Origin: Shinella sp. XGS7
GTDB taxonomy: Bacteria > Pseudomonadota > Gammaproteobacteria > Burkholderiales > Burkholderiaceae_C
Assembly (NCBI RefSeq): GCF_020535565.1
Contig: NZ_CP084758.1
Location: forward strand, 4,973,001 to 5,037,000
Direction: 5' to 3'
DNA: 64,000 bases
The notes under the pieces were generated by a model that did no database searches, was not told the DNA's origin, and saw only the letters and a program-made list of their open reading frames with translations. A program made the position numbers and the translations under genes. The stretch's first letter is position 1. Every line of letters begins with the position of its first letter. This document shows, in pieces, positions 54,758 through 64,000 of this stretch.

Positions 54758-56470
54758 ATGCTTAGGCGCCTGAGCCTGCGCGATTTCGTCATCGTGCCTT
54801 CGCTGGAGCTGGACTTCGAGGGCGGCTTTGCCGTGCTCACCGGCGAGACCGGCGCGGGCAAGTCCATCCTGATCGATGCGCTGCAGCTGGCCCTTGGCCA
54901 GCGCGGCGATGCGGGCGTGGTGCGCGAGAGCGCCAGCCGCGCCGAGATCACGGCGGAGTTCGACAGCCCGCCCAGCCTGCAGCCCTGGCTGGACGAGGCC
55001 GGCTTCGAGCCCGGCGAGACCCTGCTGCTGCGCCGGGTGATCGACGCCCAGGGCAAGAGCCGCGCCTGGATCAATGGCAGCCCGGCCACCGTGGCCCAGC
55101 TGCGCGAGACGGCCGACAGCCTGCTGGACATCCACGGCCAGCATGCCTGGCAAGGCCTGACCCGCCCGGCCTCGGTGCGCGCCCTGCTGGACGCTTTTGC
55201 GCGCCTGGACACCGCCGCCCTGGCCCGCGCCCACGCCGCCTGGCGCCAGGCCAGCGAGCGCCTGGAAGCGGCCCAGACCCGCAGCGAGGAACTGGCCCGC
55301 GAGCGCGAGCGCCTGGCCTGGCAGCTGGAAGAGATCGGGCGCCTGGCCCCCGGCGCGGACGAGTGGGACGAGCTCAATGCCGAGCACCAGCGCCTCTCGC
55401 ACGCCGCCTCGCTGATGGAGGCCGCCCGCCTGGCCCTGGAAGCCCTGACCGGCGCCTCGGGCGAGGCCGAGCAAAGCGCCGAGAGCCTGACCGAGCAGGC
55501 CGTGGACAAGCTGCAGGACGTGCTGGCCTTCGACGCCCGCCTGGCCCCGGCCATCGAGGCCCTGCAGGGCGCCCAGGCCCAGCTGCAGGACGCCGCTCAT
55601 ACCCTCAACACCTATCTGCACGGCGCCGAGCAGGAGCCCGAGCGCCTGGCCGAGCTGGACGAGCGCCTCTCCGCCTGGATGGCCCTGGCGCGCCGCTACC
55701 GCCGCCCCGCCGCCGAGCTGCCCGCCCTGCATGCGCAGTGGAAGGCCGAGCTGCAGGCCCTGGACGAGGCCGGCGATCTGGCCGCCCTGGAGCGCGCACT
55801 GCTGGAAGCCCGCAAGGCCTATGACCAGGAGGCCCAGCGCGTCAGCCGCGCTCGCGCCCAGGCCGCGCCGGCCCTGGCTGCCGCCGTGACCCAGGCCATG
55901 CAGCAGCTGGGCATGGCCGGCGGCGCCTTCGAGGTGGCCCTGCTGCCCCAGGAGCAGCCGCAGAGCTTTGGCCTGGAAAGCGCCGAATTCATGGTGGCCG
56001 GCCACGCCGGCAGCACGCCGCGCCCCCTGGGCAAGGTGGCCTCGGGCGGCGAGCTCTCGCGCATCGCCCTGGCGATTGCCGTCACCACCTGCCAGCTGGA
56101 CGAGGGCGGCGCCGCCACCCTGATCTTTGACGAGATCGATGCCGGCGTGGGCGGGGCCGTGGCCGAGACCGTGGGCCGCCTGATGAAGCAGCTGGGCCGC
56201 CAGCGCCAGGTGCTGGCCGTGACCCATCTGCCCCAGGTCGCGGCCTGCGCCGACCATCATTTCGTGGTGGCCAAGGCCTTGCGCGAGGACGGCGCCACCG
56301 CCAGCGATGTGAGTCCGGTGCAGGGCGAAGCCCGCGTGCAGGAGATTGCCCGCATGCTGGGCGGCGAGCGCCTGTCCTCCGCCAGCCTGGCCCATGCCCA
56401 GGAGATGCTGGTGCAGTCGGCCCGCACCACGCCCGAATCCACATCCAGCCCCCGCAAGGCCCGTTCATGA
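54758..56470 (+). CDS. recN: DNA repair protein RecN
   Basis: 570 residues from the ATG at 54758 ([20 protein letters not shown]). SMC-like: Walker A GETGAGKS at 29-36, the RecN-type [13 protein letters not shown], a coiled-coil middle (~150-370), signature [12 protein letters not shown] and Walker [13 protein letters not shown]. It joins and repairs double-strand breaks. It overlaps rapZ by 4 bp (ATGA). Confidence 0.95.
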   Translation: MLRRLSLRDFVIVPSLELDFEGGFAVLTGETGAGKSILIDALQLALGQRGDAGVVRESASRAEITAEFDSPPSLQPWLDEAGFEPGETLLLRRVIDAQGKSRAWINGSPATVAQLRETADSLLDIHGQHAWQGLTRPASVRALLDAFARLDTAALARAHAAWRQASERLEAAQTRSEELARERERLAWQLEEIGRLAPGADEWDELNAEHQRLSHAASLMEAARLALEALTGASGEAEQSAESLTEQAVDKLQDVLAFDARLAPAIEALQGAQAQLQDAAHTLNTYLHGAEQEPERLAELDERLSAWMALARRYRRPAAELPALHAQWKAELQALDEAGDLAALERALLEARKAYDQEAQRVSRARAQAAPALAAAVTQAMQQLGMAGGAFEVALLPQEQPQSFGLESAEFMVAGHAGSTPRPLGKVASGGELSRIALAIAVTTCQLDEGGAATLIFDEIDAGVGGAVAETVGRLMKQLGRQRQVLAVTHLPQVAACADHHFVVAKALREDGATASDVSPVQGEARVQEIARMLGGERLSSASLAHAQEMLVQSARTTPESTSSPRKARS

Positions 56471-57378
56471 GCACCGTGACCCCGCTTCCTCAAACCAGCC
56501 AGGGCGAGGTGGTGCTGATCACCGGCATGTCCGGTGGCGGCAAGTCCGTGGTGATGCATGCGCTGGAGGACGCCGGCTTCTTCTGCGTGGACAACCTCCC
56601 GCCCGAGCTGCTGCCCCACTTCCTGACCCTGGAGAAGCAGCGCGGTGCACCGCGGCGCGTGGCCATTGGCGTGGATGTGCGCAGCGAGGGCTCCCTGCCC
56701 CATCTGCTGCCCCAGCTCAAGCAGCTGCGCGCCAGCGGCGTGCGCGTGCGCTCCATTTTTCTGGACGCCAATGAAGAGGCCCTGGTGCGGCGCTTCTCCG
56801 AGACGCGCCGCCCCCACCCCCTGCGCAGCGAGCAGCGCGACAGCGAGACCGGGGCCGACGCCCACCGCGCCCTGCTGGACGCCATTGCCCTGGAGCGCGA
56901 GCTGCTGGCCGGCCTGCGCGCCGAGTCCACCGTGATCGACACCAGCCTGCTGCGCGCCGTGCAGCTGCGCGCCTGGGTGCGCGATCTGGTCTCGGTGAGC
57001 GGCGAGTCGCTGACCCTGGTCTTCGAGTCCTTCGCCTTCAAGCAGGGCGTGCCCAGCGATGCCGACTTCGTGTTCGATGTGCGGGTGCTGCCCAACCCCT
57101 ATTACGACCGCGCCCTGCGCCCCCTGACCGGGCGCGACGCGCCGGTGGCCGACTTCCTGAACGCCCAGCCCGAGGTGGGTCTGATGCTGGGCCAGATCAG
57201 CGGCTTTCTGCGCCAGTGGCTGCCCAGCTTCGCGGCCGATCAGCGCAGCTACCTCACGGTGGCCATAGGCTGCACCGGAGGCCAGCACCGCTCGGTCTAT
57301 CTGGTCGAGACCCTGGCCCGGCAGTTCGCAAGCCACGGCCATGTGCTGAAGCGCCACCGCGAGCTGGACGCGCGCTGA
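56467..57378 (+). CDS. rapZ: RNase adapter protein RapZ
   Basis: 303 residues. P-loop GMSGGGKSV at 20-28, [12 protein letters not shown], and the C-terminal [17 protein letters not shown] motif that holds the sugar-signal site. In E. coli it guides RNase E to GlmZ and senses glucosamine-6-phosphate. In Betaproteobacteria it is linked more to cell-wall supply. Coupled to recN. Confidence 0.95.
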   Translation: MSTVTPLPQTSQGEVVLITGMSGGGKSVVMHALEDAGFFCVDNLPPELLPHFLTLEKQRGAPRRVAIGVDVRSEGSLPHLLPQLKQLRASGVRVRSIFLDANEEALVRRFSETRRPHPLRSEQRDSETGADAHRALLDAIALERELLAGLRAESTVIDTSLLRAVQLRAWVRDLVSVSGESLTLVFESFAFKQGVPSDADFVFDVRVLPNPYYDRALRPLTGRDAPVADFLNAQPEVGLMLGQISGFLRQWLPSFAADQRSYLTVAIGCTGGQHRSVYLVETLARQFASHGHVLKRHRELDAR

Positions 57379-57389
57379 GCGCGTCGGCT

Positions 57390-57695
57390 TCAGGCGGCGC
57401 GCGATTCCTCGGCCTGGGCCGACATCAGCACCAGGGCCACCACGGTGGCAATGGGAAAGAGCAGCACCACGGCCGGCATCCAGCTCATCCAGGCGCGGCC
57501 GTCGCGCTTGAGCGCCAGGCCCATATAGGTCCAGTGGGCGATCAGGCCCGCAGCCAGCCCCAGGGCCAGCATCACGATGGTGCCGGGATTGGGTGACTCC
57601 GACTCACTGGCCGAGATCAGGAACCAGAGGCAGGCGCCCGCCACCAGCAGGGCCACCAGGGCGGATTCAACAGCGGTTTTGACCAGGGGTTTCAT
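57390..57695 (-). CDS. Small membrane protein, unknown
   Basis: 101 residues from the internal ATG (MKPLVKTAVESALVALLVAG). Three hydrophobic helices (~8-30, ~38-58, ~68-92) and a polar C-terminus ending QAEESRAA. No family recognised. It lies between the convergent rapZ (11 bp) and mutY, which ends 40 bp upstream of its ATG on the same strand. Confidence 0.65.
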   Translation of the reverse strand: MKPLVKTAVESALVALLVAGACLWFLISASESESPNPGTIVMLALGLAAGLIAHWTYMGLALKRDGRAWMSWMPAVVLLFPIATVVALVLMSAQAEESRAA

Positions 57696-57735
57696 GGGCG
57701 GCGGTTCGGCGTCTGGGAAGACGCGCAGCATAGCC

Positions 57736-58794
57736 TCAGCCCAGCAGGCGTTTCAAGGGTGCCGGCAGCGCATAGGCCGCCAGGTCCCCGCGCGCCACCC
57801 AGCACCCACTCCCCAGCTCGGCGGGTGCGGCGGCCAGCTCGGCCCGGCGCGGGTGCAGCACCCAGTCGAAATGGGTGAGCGCATGCGAGACCTGCGGCAG
57901 GGGCTCGGCCGCGGCGCCCAGGGCCTGGGTGCGGGCCTGCAGCTGGGCCTCGTCCTCGAACAGGGGCAGGGTCCAGAGCCCGGCCCAGACGCCGGTATCG
58001 GGTCGCTGCTCCAGCCAGATGCGCCCCTCATGCTCCAGCCACAGCCACCAGTTCTCGCGCCGGCTGCGCTTGAGCTTGCGGGTCTTGATGGGATAGCGCG
58101 TGGGCTCGCCGCCGGCCCGCCCCTGGCAGAGCTCGCTCACCGGGCAGAGCAGGCATTGCGGGCTGCGCGCCGCGCAGAGGCTGGCGCCCAGGTCCATCAG
58201 GCCCTGGGTGTAGGCCGGCATATCGGCCTCGCGCTCGGGCAGCAGGGCCTGGGCATGGACCCAGAGCTGCTTCTCGGCGGCGCTGCCGGCCAGATCGCCC
58301 TCGAAGGCCAGCAGGCGCGAGAGCACCCGCTTCACATTGCCATCCAGAATGGCCACGCGCTCGCCAAAGCAGAAGGACGCGATGGCCGCCGCCGTGGAAC
58401 GGCCTATGCCCGACAGCTCCTGCAGGGCGGCCGCGCTGCGCGGAAACTCGCCGCCATGCTGGGCCGCCACCGCCTGGGCGCAGCGGTGCAGATTGCGCGC
58501 GCGGCTGTAATAGCCCAGGCCCTGCCAAAGGGCCAGCACCTCGTCCAGCGAGGCCGCTGCCAGGTCCACCACGGTCGGGAAGCGCTGCAGAAAGCGCTGG
58601 TAATAGCCCAACACGGTCGTGACCTGGGTCTGCTGCAGCATGATCTCGGACAGCCAGACGCGGTAGGGGTCGCGGGTGTTCTGCCAGGGCAGCTCGTGGC
58701 GGCCATGGCTGCGCTGCCAGGCGACCAGCAGGGTGGCGAACTCGCTCGGCAGTTGCACTGCCGGGGCCTGGGCCGGCTTCGCTTCCGACTTCAT
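57736..58794 (-). CDS. mutY: A/G-specific adenine glycosylase
   Basis: 352 residues. Catalytic Glu50 in [10 protein letters not shown] and Asp151 in [11 protein letters not shown]. Hh[13 protein letters not shown]. [4Fe-4S] cysteines 207, 214, 217 and 223. A C-terminal NUDIX-like domain (~240-352) reads 8-oxoguanine. It removes A mispaired with 8-oxoG. It overlaps mutM by 4 bp, giving a matched 8-oxoG defence pair. Confidence 0.96.
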   Translation of the reverse strand: MKSEAKPAQAPAVQLPSEFATLLVAWQRSHGRHELPWQNTRDPYRVWLSEIMLQQTQVTTVLGYYQRFLQRFPTVVDLAAASLDEVLALWQGLGYYSRARNLHRCAQAVAAQHGGEFPRSAAALQELSGIGRSTAAAIASFCFGERVAILDGNVKRVLSRLLAFEGDLAGSAAEKQLWVHAQALLPEREADMPAYTQGLMDLGASLCAARSPQCLLCPVSELCQGRAGGEPTRYPIKTRKLKRSRRENWWLWLEHEGRIWLEQRPDTGVWAGLWTLPLFEDEAQLQARTQALGAAAEPLPQVSHALTHFDWVLHPRRAELAAAPAELGSGCWVARGDLAAYALPAPLKRLLG

Positions 58795-59618
58795 TTCTTT
58801 TGGCAGCTGGGGCAGAAGAAGGTGGAGCGCTGTCCCTGCACGATGCGGCGTATGGGCGTGGCGCAGACGCGGCAGGGCTCGCCCTCGCGGCCATAGACCT
58901 GGGCCTGCATCTGGAAGCTGCCGGCCACGCCATGGGCATCGCGGAAGTCGCGCAAGGTGGTGCCACCCGCTTCCAGCGCCCGGCCCAGCACGCCGCGCAC
59001 CGCCTGGGCCAGGCGTTCGCTGCGCGGGCCGCTCAGGCGGTGGGCCGGCAGGCGCGGATCGATGCCAGCCAGGAAGAGCGCCTCGCAGGCGTAGATATTG
59101 CCGGCCCCCACCACGATGTCGCCGGCCAGCAGGGCCTGCTTGATGGCCACGCGCCGGCCCGAGAGGCCGATCTTGAGGTACTCGCCGTTGAAGCGCGGAT
59201 CAAAGGGCTCCAGGCCCAGGCGCTCCAGCAAGGGGGCGGCGGGCGCCCGGTCCAGGCCGGCGGACCACAGCACGGCGCCGAAGCGCCGCGGGTCGTGCAG
59301 GCGCAGGAGGCCTCGGTCGGTGCGCAGGTCGAAGTGATCATGCGGCCCCGGCGCCGAGTCGCGCGGCGTGAAGGCCAGGCTGCCGGACATGCCCAGATGC
59401 ATCAGCAGGCCGCCGTCCAGGCGCGTGTTGCGCAGCGGCAGCCAGAGGTATTTGCCGCGGCGCTGGGCCGCACCCACGCGCGCGTCCTGCAGCTCATCCG
59501 GGTCCAGACCCAGGGGCCAGCGCAGGGGTTTGCCCAGGCGCACTTCCAGCACGCGGGCGCCCTCGATGGCGTCGGCAAAGCTGCGACGGGTGACTTCGAC
59601 TTCGGGCAATTCCGGCAT
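58791..59618 (-). CDS. mutM: Formamidopyrimidine-DNA glycosylase
   Basis: 275 residues from the ATG that gives [13 protein letters not shown]. The Pro after Met is the catalytic base, so upstream starts are ruled out. Zinc finger Cys249, Cys252, Cys269 and Cys272 with the Arg of GQRSTFFCP. It excises 8-oxoG and ring-opened purines. Overlaps mutY by 4 bp (ATGA). Divergent from the TPR gene. Confidence 0.97.
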   Translation of the reverse strand: MPELPEVEVTRRSFADAIEGARVLEVRLGKPLRWPLGLDPDELQDARVGAAQRRGKYLWLPLRNTRLDGGLLMHLGMSGSLAFTPRDSAPGPHDHFDLRTDRGLLRLHDPRRFGAVLWSAGLDRAPAAPLLERLGLEPFDPRFNGEYLKIGLSGRRVAIKQALLAGDIVVGAGNIYACEALFLAGIDPRLPAHRLSGPRSERLAQAVRGVLGRALEAGGTTLRDFRDAHGVAGSFQMQAQVYGREGEPCRVCATPIRRIVQGQRSTFFCPSCQKK

Positions 59619-59738
59619 GGCGGGGCGCATGATAAGGGCGCGGCCATGTCCGGGCGGCGCCCTGGGCCACTCCTAGAATCCACCACAATCCAGCAATGTG
59701 GCGCCCGCATCATGGACGCCATCGCCCCAGGAGTACTC

Positions 59739-61478
59739 ATGCCCAAACCCACCCTCGCCTCCCTGGCCATGAGCAGCCTGCTGGTGCTGCTCGGCCCGGC
59801 CCAGGCCCAGGCCAGCCCTGCTGCCAGCGCGCCCGCGGTGCAAAACTCCGAGCTGGACGCCCCGCTCTTCTACCAGTTGCTGGTGGGCGAGATGGAGCTG
59901 CGCGCCGGCCAGCCCGGCGTGGCCTTCCAGGTGCTGCTGGATGCGGCCCGCCGCACCGGCGACAGCGAGCTCTACCGCCGCGTGGTCAATATCGCCCTGC
60001 AGGCCCGCGCCGGTGACCAGGCCCTGATCGCCGCACGCGCCTGGCGCGATGCGGTGCCCGATTCCGTCGAGGCGCACCAGACCATCCTGCAGCTGCTGGC
60101 CGCACTGAACCGCCCCGGCGAGGCCGCCGGCCCGCTGCGCGGCCTGCTCAATCTCACGCCCGAGGCCCAACGCAGCGGCGTGCTGGCCTCCCTGCCCCGA
60201 CTCTTCCAGCGCTCGCCCGAGCCGCGCAAGGTCTACAGCAGCCTGGAGCCCGTGCTGGAGGCCGCCAGCCAGCAAAGCGCCACCCGGCTGATGGCGCTGC
60301 TGGTGCAGGCCCGCCTGGCCCTGAGCGCCGATGAGGCCGACAAGGCCCTGGCCCAGACCCGCGCCGCCGCCAAGGACTTTCCGGCCGCCGACGAGGTGCT
60401 GCTGATGGCCCTGGACCTGATGCCCCAGCGCCCCGAGGTCGAGAGCCTGATCACCGCCCGCCTGCAGCAGCAGCCCGATCTGCATGCGTTGCGCGTGGCC
60501 TATGGCCGCACCCTGGCCGGCATGCAGCGCGCCGCCGACGCGGCGCGCGAGTTCCGCATCGTCACCCAGGCCGCCCCCGACAACGCCATGGCCTGGTACG
60601 CCCTGGGCGCCCTGGAGCTGGATCTGCAGCACCCCGAGGCGGCCGAGAAGGCACTGCAGACCTTTCTGAACAAGCTGGACGGCACGCCCCCCGAGGACGC
60701 CGAGACCCTGAAGAACTCGCGCCAGCAGGCCTGGCTGCTGCTGGCCCAGGTGGCCGAGATGCGCGGTGATCTGCGCGCCGCCGAGGGCTGGCTGGCCAAG
60801 GTGGATGCACCGCAGCGCCGGCTCGAGGTCACGTATCGCCGCGCCTCGCTGATGGCGCGCCAGGGTCAGCTGGCCAAGGGCCGCGCCCTGCTGCAGGCCC
60901 TGCCCGGCGACAGCGATGAGGAGCTGCGCGCCCGCCTGATGGCCGAGGCCCAGCTGCTGCGCGAGGTGCGGCAGTGGGAGGCGGCGCTCACCGTGCTGGA
61001 GCAGGCCGGCCAACGCTTCCCCGAGGACGCCAACATCGTCTACGAGCAGGCCATGATGGCCGAGAAGCTGGGCCGCTTGGAGCCCATGGAAGCCCTGCTG
61101 CGCAAGGTGATGGAGCTCAAGCCCGAGCACTACCACGCCTACAACGCCCTGGGCTACTCGCTGGCCGAGCGCAATATGCGCCTGGAAGAGGCCAGAAGCC
61201 TGATCGCCAAGGCCCTGCAGTACGCCCCCAGCGAGCCCTTCATCGTGGACAGCCTGGGCTGGGTGGAGTTCCGCCTGGGCAACCACCAGGAGGCGCTGCG
61301 CCTGCTGCGTCAGGCCTACGGCTCGCGCCCCGACGCCGAGATCGCCGCCCATCTGGGCGAGGTGCTCTGGGTCGTGGGCGAGCGTGAGGAAGCGCTCAAG
61401 GTCTGGAACGAGGGGGCGCGCCGCGACCCCAAGAACGAGGCCCTGCGCGAAACCCGCCAGCGCCTGAAGGCGCAATGA
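59739..61478 (+). CDS. Tetratricopeptide repeat exported protein
   Basis: 579 residues from the ATG at 59739, directly behind AGGAGT (an ATG at 59712 lacks this). Signal peptide to about AQAQA. TPR/helical repeats run through ~40-570; the clearest are AWYALGALELDLQHPEAAEK, HAYNALGYSLAERNMRLEEA and SLGWVEFRLGNHQEALRLL. By this gene order it is the usual TPR partner of lolB in Betaproteobacteria, a periplasmic or outer-membrane scaffold. It overlaps lolB by 4 bp. Confidence 0.9.
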   Translation: MPKPTLASLAMSSLLVLLGPAQAQASPAASAPAVQNSELDAPLFYQLLVGEMELRAGQPGVAFQVLLDAARRTGDSELYRRVVNIALQARAGDQALIAARAWRDAVPDSVEAHQTILQLLAALNRPGEAAGPLRGLLNLTPEAQRSGVLASLPRLFQRSPEPRKVYSSLEPVLEAASQQSATRLMALLVQARLALSADEADKALAQTRAAAKDFPAADEVLLMALDLMPQRPEVESLITARLQQQPDLHALRVAYGRTLAGMQRAADAAREFRIVTQAAPDNAMAWYALGALELDLQHPEAAEKALQTFLNKLDGTPPEDAETLKNSRQQAWLLLAQVAEMRGDLRAAEGWLAKVDAPQRRLEVTYRRASLMARQGQLAKGRALLQALPGDSDEELRARLMAEAQLLREVRQWEAALTVLEQAGQRFPEDANIVYEQAMMAEKLGRLEPMEALLRKVMELKPEHYHAYNALGYSLAERNMRLEEARSLIAKALQYAPSEPFIVDSLGWVEFRLGNHQEALRLLRQAYGSRPDAEIAAHLGEVLWVVGEREEALKVWNEGARRDPKNEALRETRQRLKAQ

Positions 61479-62017
61479 GCTTTGCTGCAAGCCTTGGCCG
61501 CACCGCGGCCCTGGGCCTGGCGGCCACCCTGCTCAGCGCCTGTGCCAGCCTCAAGCCCGAGGCCCCGCCCGCTGTGGACGAGCAGGGCCTGCGCCTGAGC
61601 GGCCGGCTCTCGGTGCAGGTGCAGGGTCGGGGCGGCGACAGCGCCAGCTTCGAATTGCTGGGCTCGCCCGCCGCCGGACGCCTGGAGCTGAGCACGCCCC
61701 TGGGCAGTCTGGTGGCCCGTGCGCGCTGGAATCCGGCCGAGGTGCTGCTGCAGACGCCCGGCGAGGAGCGGCGCTACGAGGATCTGGACGCCCTGACCCG
61801 CGAGATGCTGGGCGAGACCGTGCCCGTGGCCGCGCTCTTCGACTGGCTGCGCGGCCGCCCCTGGCCCGAGGCTGCGTCGGAGCCCCTGCCCGCGCCGGAC
61901 CGGGGCTTTGCCCAGCTGGGCTGGCAGATCGACCTGTCCCGCTTCGACGAAGGTCTGCTGCTGGCCCGCCGCGCCGCCGAGCCCGTGGTGCAGCTGCGCG
62001 CCCGGCTCGCCCCCTGA
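61475..62017 (+). CDS. lolB: Outer-membrane lipoprotein LolB
   Basis: 180 residues. Lipobox TLLSAC (Cys23). RLSGRLSVQVQGRGGDSASF and FDWLRGRPWPEA follow the LolB barrel pattern. It accepts lipoproteins from LolA and puts them in the outer membrane. Coupled to the TPR gene (ATGA), and 25 bp before ispE. Confidence 0.9.
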   Translation: MSFAASLGRTAALGLAATLLSACASLKPEAPPAVDEQGLRLSGRLSVQVQGRGGDSASFELLGSPAAGRLELSTPLGSLVARARWNPAEVLLQTPGEERRYEDLDALTREMLGETVPVAALFDWLRGRPWPEAASEPLPAPDRGFAQLGWQIDLSRFDEGLLLARRAAEPVVQLRARLAP

Positions 62018-62042
62018 ATTTGTTTTTTCTCGCCCGTTTTCG

Positions 62043-63011
62043 ATGCAAGCGCTCTACGACGTTCCGGCCCCGGCCAAGCTCAACCTCTTTCTGCATGTGG
62101 TGGGCAAGCGCGAGGATGGCTATCACCTGCTGCAGTCCATCTTTGCCCTGATCGACTGGGCCGACACCCTTCACTTCGAACGCCGCAGCGACGGCCTGCT
62201 ACGCCGCCACGATGGCCAGCATGCCGCCGCAGCCCTGCCCGAGGACGATCTCTGCGTGCGCGCCGCGCGTCTGCTGCAGGCCGAGGCCGGCCGCAGCGAT
62301 CTGGGCGTGGACATCCATCTGGAAAAGCGCCTGCCGGCCGGCGCGGGCATGGGTGGCGGCTCCTCGGACGCTGCGTCCACCCTGCTGGCCCTGAACCGGC
62401 TCTGGGACCTGAACTGGCCGCGCTCGCGACTGCTGCCCCTGGGCCTGAAGCTGGGTGCCGATGTGCCCTTCTTCCTGGGCGGCGACAACGCCTTTGTTGA
62501 AGGCATTGGCGAGATCCTGCACCCCATCGCCCTGCCCGAGCAGGGCTACTTTGTTCTCAAACCGCCCACCAGCATCGCCACCAAGGAAATTTTTTCGAGC
62601 GAGCTCTTGGCAAAGTCGAAATCCGTGGCTATAGTAGCGGGCTTTCCTGCACACAACAGCAGCGACGCAAACAAGCCGAAACGGCAAGTGAGTGAAGCGG
62701 CTGATGGCGCTGAAGGGATGGAAAGTTTTCTGAATGGCTTTGGTCGCAATGACCTGCAAAAGCCGGCCGAAGCGATCTGCCCCGAAGTGCAACAAGGTCT
62801 GCTGTGGTTGGAAACTCGATTCGGCAATAGCCGCATGACGGGATCCGGCAGCGCAGTTTTCGCGAGAGTGGAAACTGAAGCAGTGGATGGGAAATATGGC
62901 ATGTCGCACCAATCCATGGCGACAGTTTCGGAAGGTTTGCCTTCTGGCTGGATTGGGAAAATATGCCGCAGTCTGAAGCAGCATCCTTTGAAAGAATGGG
63001 CCTCAGATTGA
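62043..63011 (+). CDS. ispE: 4-diphosphocytidyl-2-C-methyl-D-erythritol kinase
   Basis: 322 residues, longer than usual (about 280-300). Lys12 in PAPAKLNLFL, ATP loop LPAGAGMGGGSSDAA (98-112), Asp140 in LGADVPFFLGG and the GHMP end motif MTGSGSAVFA (265-274). It performs the ATP-dependent step of the MEP isoprenoid pathway. From about residue 178 codon use turns to lower GC, and residues ~204-231 form an insert of SSDAN-type polar sequence before GFGRNDLQKPAEA. The catalytic motifs are intact, so the enzyme should work. Confidence 0.93.
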   Translation: MQALYDVPAPAKLNLFLHVVGKREDGYHLLQSIFALIDWADTLHFERRSDGLLRRHDGQHAAAALPEDDLCVRAARLLQAEAGRSDLGVDIHLEKRLPAGAGMGGGSSDAASTLLALNRLWDLNWPRSRLLPLGLKLGADVPFFLGGDNAFVEGIGEILHPIALPEQGYFVLKPPTSIATKEIFSSELLAKSKSVAIVAGFPAHNSSDANKPKRQVSEAADGAEGMESFLNGFGRNDLQKPAEAICPEVQQGLLWLETRFGNSRMTGSGSAVFARVETEAVDGKYGMSHQSMATVSEGLPSGWIGKICRSLKQHPLKEWASD

Positions 63012-63053
63012 TGCTAGAATACCGGTCGCTGCAGTTTCTGCAGTGTCCTGTGT

Positions 63054-63130
63054 AGGGGAGTCGCCAAGTTGGTCAAGGCATCGGATTTTGATTCCGACAT
63101 GCGAGGGTTCGAGTCCTTCCTCCCCTGCCA
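63054..63130 (+). tRNA. tRNA-Gln (UUG)
   Basis: 77 nt with encoded CCA. Acceptor AGGGGAG / CTCCCCT, anticodon stem TCGGA / TCCGA around TTTTGAT (anticodon TTG), T-arm GAGGG-TTCGAGT-CCTTC. It sits in the usual ispE-prs position. Confidence 0.96.
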
Positions 63131-63141
63131 AAAATTATGAA

Positions 63142-63256
63142 GAAGCCCGCTCTGCGGGCTTCACTCATGATGGGGTCTGCAATGCAGAATCCCATCGTTC
63201 GTGAGAATGTCTGCATCGCAGACATTGTTTGTGATGAGGCTCGCGTCGCGGGCCTC
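63142..63256. repeat. Four tandem GC hairpins between tRNA-Gln and prs
   Basis: Hairpins at 63142-63162 (GAAGCCCGC/GCGGGCTTC), 63169-63196, 63206-63226 (AATGTCTGC/GCAGACATT) and 63236-63256 (GAGGCTCGC/GCGGGCCTC), each with a 3-nt loop closed by a GC core. The first can end the tRNA transcript. The others fill the prs leader; they may be REP-like or regulatory. Confidence 0.7.
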
Positions 63257-63308
63257 TGGTTCTGAAAGACCGGGACACGCTGGTTGACCACGGGTCCTTC
63301 AAAAAAGG

Positions 63309-64000
63309 ATGGCCGCCGTGCTGCTCAACACCGTCCTCTTCACCGGCAACGCAAACCCGGTCCTCTCCCAGGAAATCGCCACGCATCTGGGCCTCGAGCT
63401 CGGCAAGGCCGTGGTCGGTCGCTTTTCCGACGGTGAAGTCACCGTCGAGATTCAGCAGAACGTGCGGGCTCGCGATGTGTTCGTGATCCAGCCCACCTGC
63501 GCGCCGACCAACGACCACCTGATGGAAATGCTGATCATGATCGACGCGATGCGCCGCTCGTCGGCACGCCGCATCACGGCCGTGATCCCCTATTTCGGCT
63601 ATGCCCGCCAGGACCGCAAACCCGGTCCGCGCACGCCGATCTCGGCAAAGCTCGTCGCCAACCTCATCACCGAAGCCGGCGCCGACCGCGTGATGACGCT
63701 GGACCTGCATGCCGGCCAGATCCAGGGCTTCTTCGACATTCCGACCGACAACCTCTACGCCTCGCCCGTGCTGCTGTCGGACCTGAAGGCCCGCAACTAC
63801 AGCAATCTGGTGGTGGTGAGCCCCGACGTGGGCGGTGTGGTGCGTGCCCGCGCCCTGGCCAAGCAGCTGGGCTGCGACCTGGCCATCATCGACAAGCGCC
63901 GCCCCGCCGCCAACGTCTCCGAAGTGATGCACGTGATCGGTGAGATCGACGGCCGCAACTGCGTGATCATGGATGACATGATCGACACCGCCGGCACCCT
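63309..64000 (+). CDS. prs: Ribose-phosphate pyrophosphokinase (cut by window end)
   Basis: About 230 residues visible. It makes PRPP from ribose-5-phosphate and ATP. Motifs [60 protein letters not shown] and [15 protein letters not shown] are present; the PRPP loop [11 protein letters not shown] reaches the edge. Start: ATG 63309 or, with a better ribosome site (AAGGA, 8 bases), GTG 63318. The central [17 protein letters not shown] form is that of alphaproteobacterial Prs. Confidence 0.94.
   Translation, partial: MAAVLLNTVLFTGNANPVLSQEIATHLGLELGKAVVGRFSDGEVTVEIQQNVRARDVFVIQPTCAPTNDHLMEMLIMIDAMRRSSARRITAVIPYFGYARQDRKPGPRTPISAKLVANLITEAGADRVMTLDLHAGQIQGFFDIPTDNLYASPVLLSDLKARNYSNLVVVSPDVGGVVRARALAKQLGCDLAIIDKRRPAANVSEVMHVIGEIDGRNCVIMDDMIDTAGT

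Overview
This is 64 kb of high-GC, almost fully coding DNA from a betaproteobacterium of the order Burkholderiales, most likely a Roseateles/Pelomonas/Rubrivivax-type organism (Sphaerotilaceae). The evidence is the strong preference for CTG (Leu) and GTG (Val) codons, the PEP-CTERM proteins, the order mutY-mutM-TPR-lolB-ispE-tRNA-Gln-prs, the hrcA/nadK-recN-rapZ cluster, and a CysB-type LysR regulator. No gap between genes exceeds 300 bp. I saw no insertion sequence, integrase, CRISPR array, rRNA or replication origin.

Layout. 1-6.9 kb: end of a LysR regulator; a minus-strand run pyrC, DUF3025, secreted serine protease, FHA membrane protein; a DUF4394 lipoprotein; a diguanylate cyclase. 7-11.3 kb: a glutamate/aspartate ABC importer gltI-gltJKL with an internal terminator, and a LysR regulator. 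11.4-18.3 kb: two PEP-CTERM proteins, an Atm1-type ABC exporter, a YciA-like thioesterase, an FAD oxidoreductase, an SGNH esterase and a secreted tail-collar protein. 18.3-27.5 kb: fatty acid beta-oxidation genes (TetR, acyl-CoA dehydrogenase, DUF2147, 3-hydroxyacyl-CoA dehydrogenase/enoyl-CoA hydratase, thiolase, then hydrolase, DUF1569 and enoyl-CoA hydratase). 27.6-33.6 kb: HNH protein, glycine-zipper lipoprotein, DoxX, CysB-type regulator, molbindin, RBBP9-like hydrolase, ribA, porin. 33.7-40.6 kb: a two-component group, several very small proteins and an FUSC transporter. 40.6-49.5 kb: one iron/heme operon behind a Fur-like box: siderophore receptor, FecI sigma, FecR, STN-bearing heme receptor, heme oxygenase and a DUF454-TonB fusion. 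49.5-52.5 kb: M19 dipeptidase, a PadR/BtrH-like pair and a CAU-anticodon tRNA. 52.6-64 kb: the core genes hrcA, nadK, recN, rapZ, mutY, mutM, a TPR protein, lolB, ispE, tRNA-Gln and prs (cut by the window end).

The two strongest leads are the iron/heme operon, because its last gene joins a DUF454 membrane domain to a TonB energy transducer, and the PadR/BtrH-like pair beside a tRNA gene, whose start codon lies directly behind a perfect 11-bp inverted repeat. Separately, short patches inside gltL, the acyl-CoA dehydrogenase gene and prs switch to CTC/CTT/GTC-rich, alphaproteobacterial-looking codons, and the 3' third of ispE switches to a lower-GC style. These point either to intragenic recombination or to assembly mixing.
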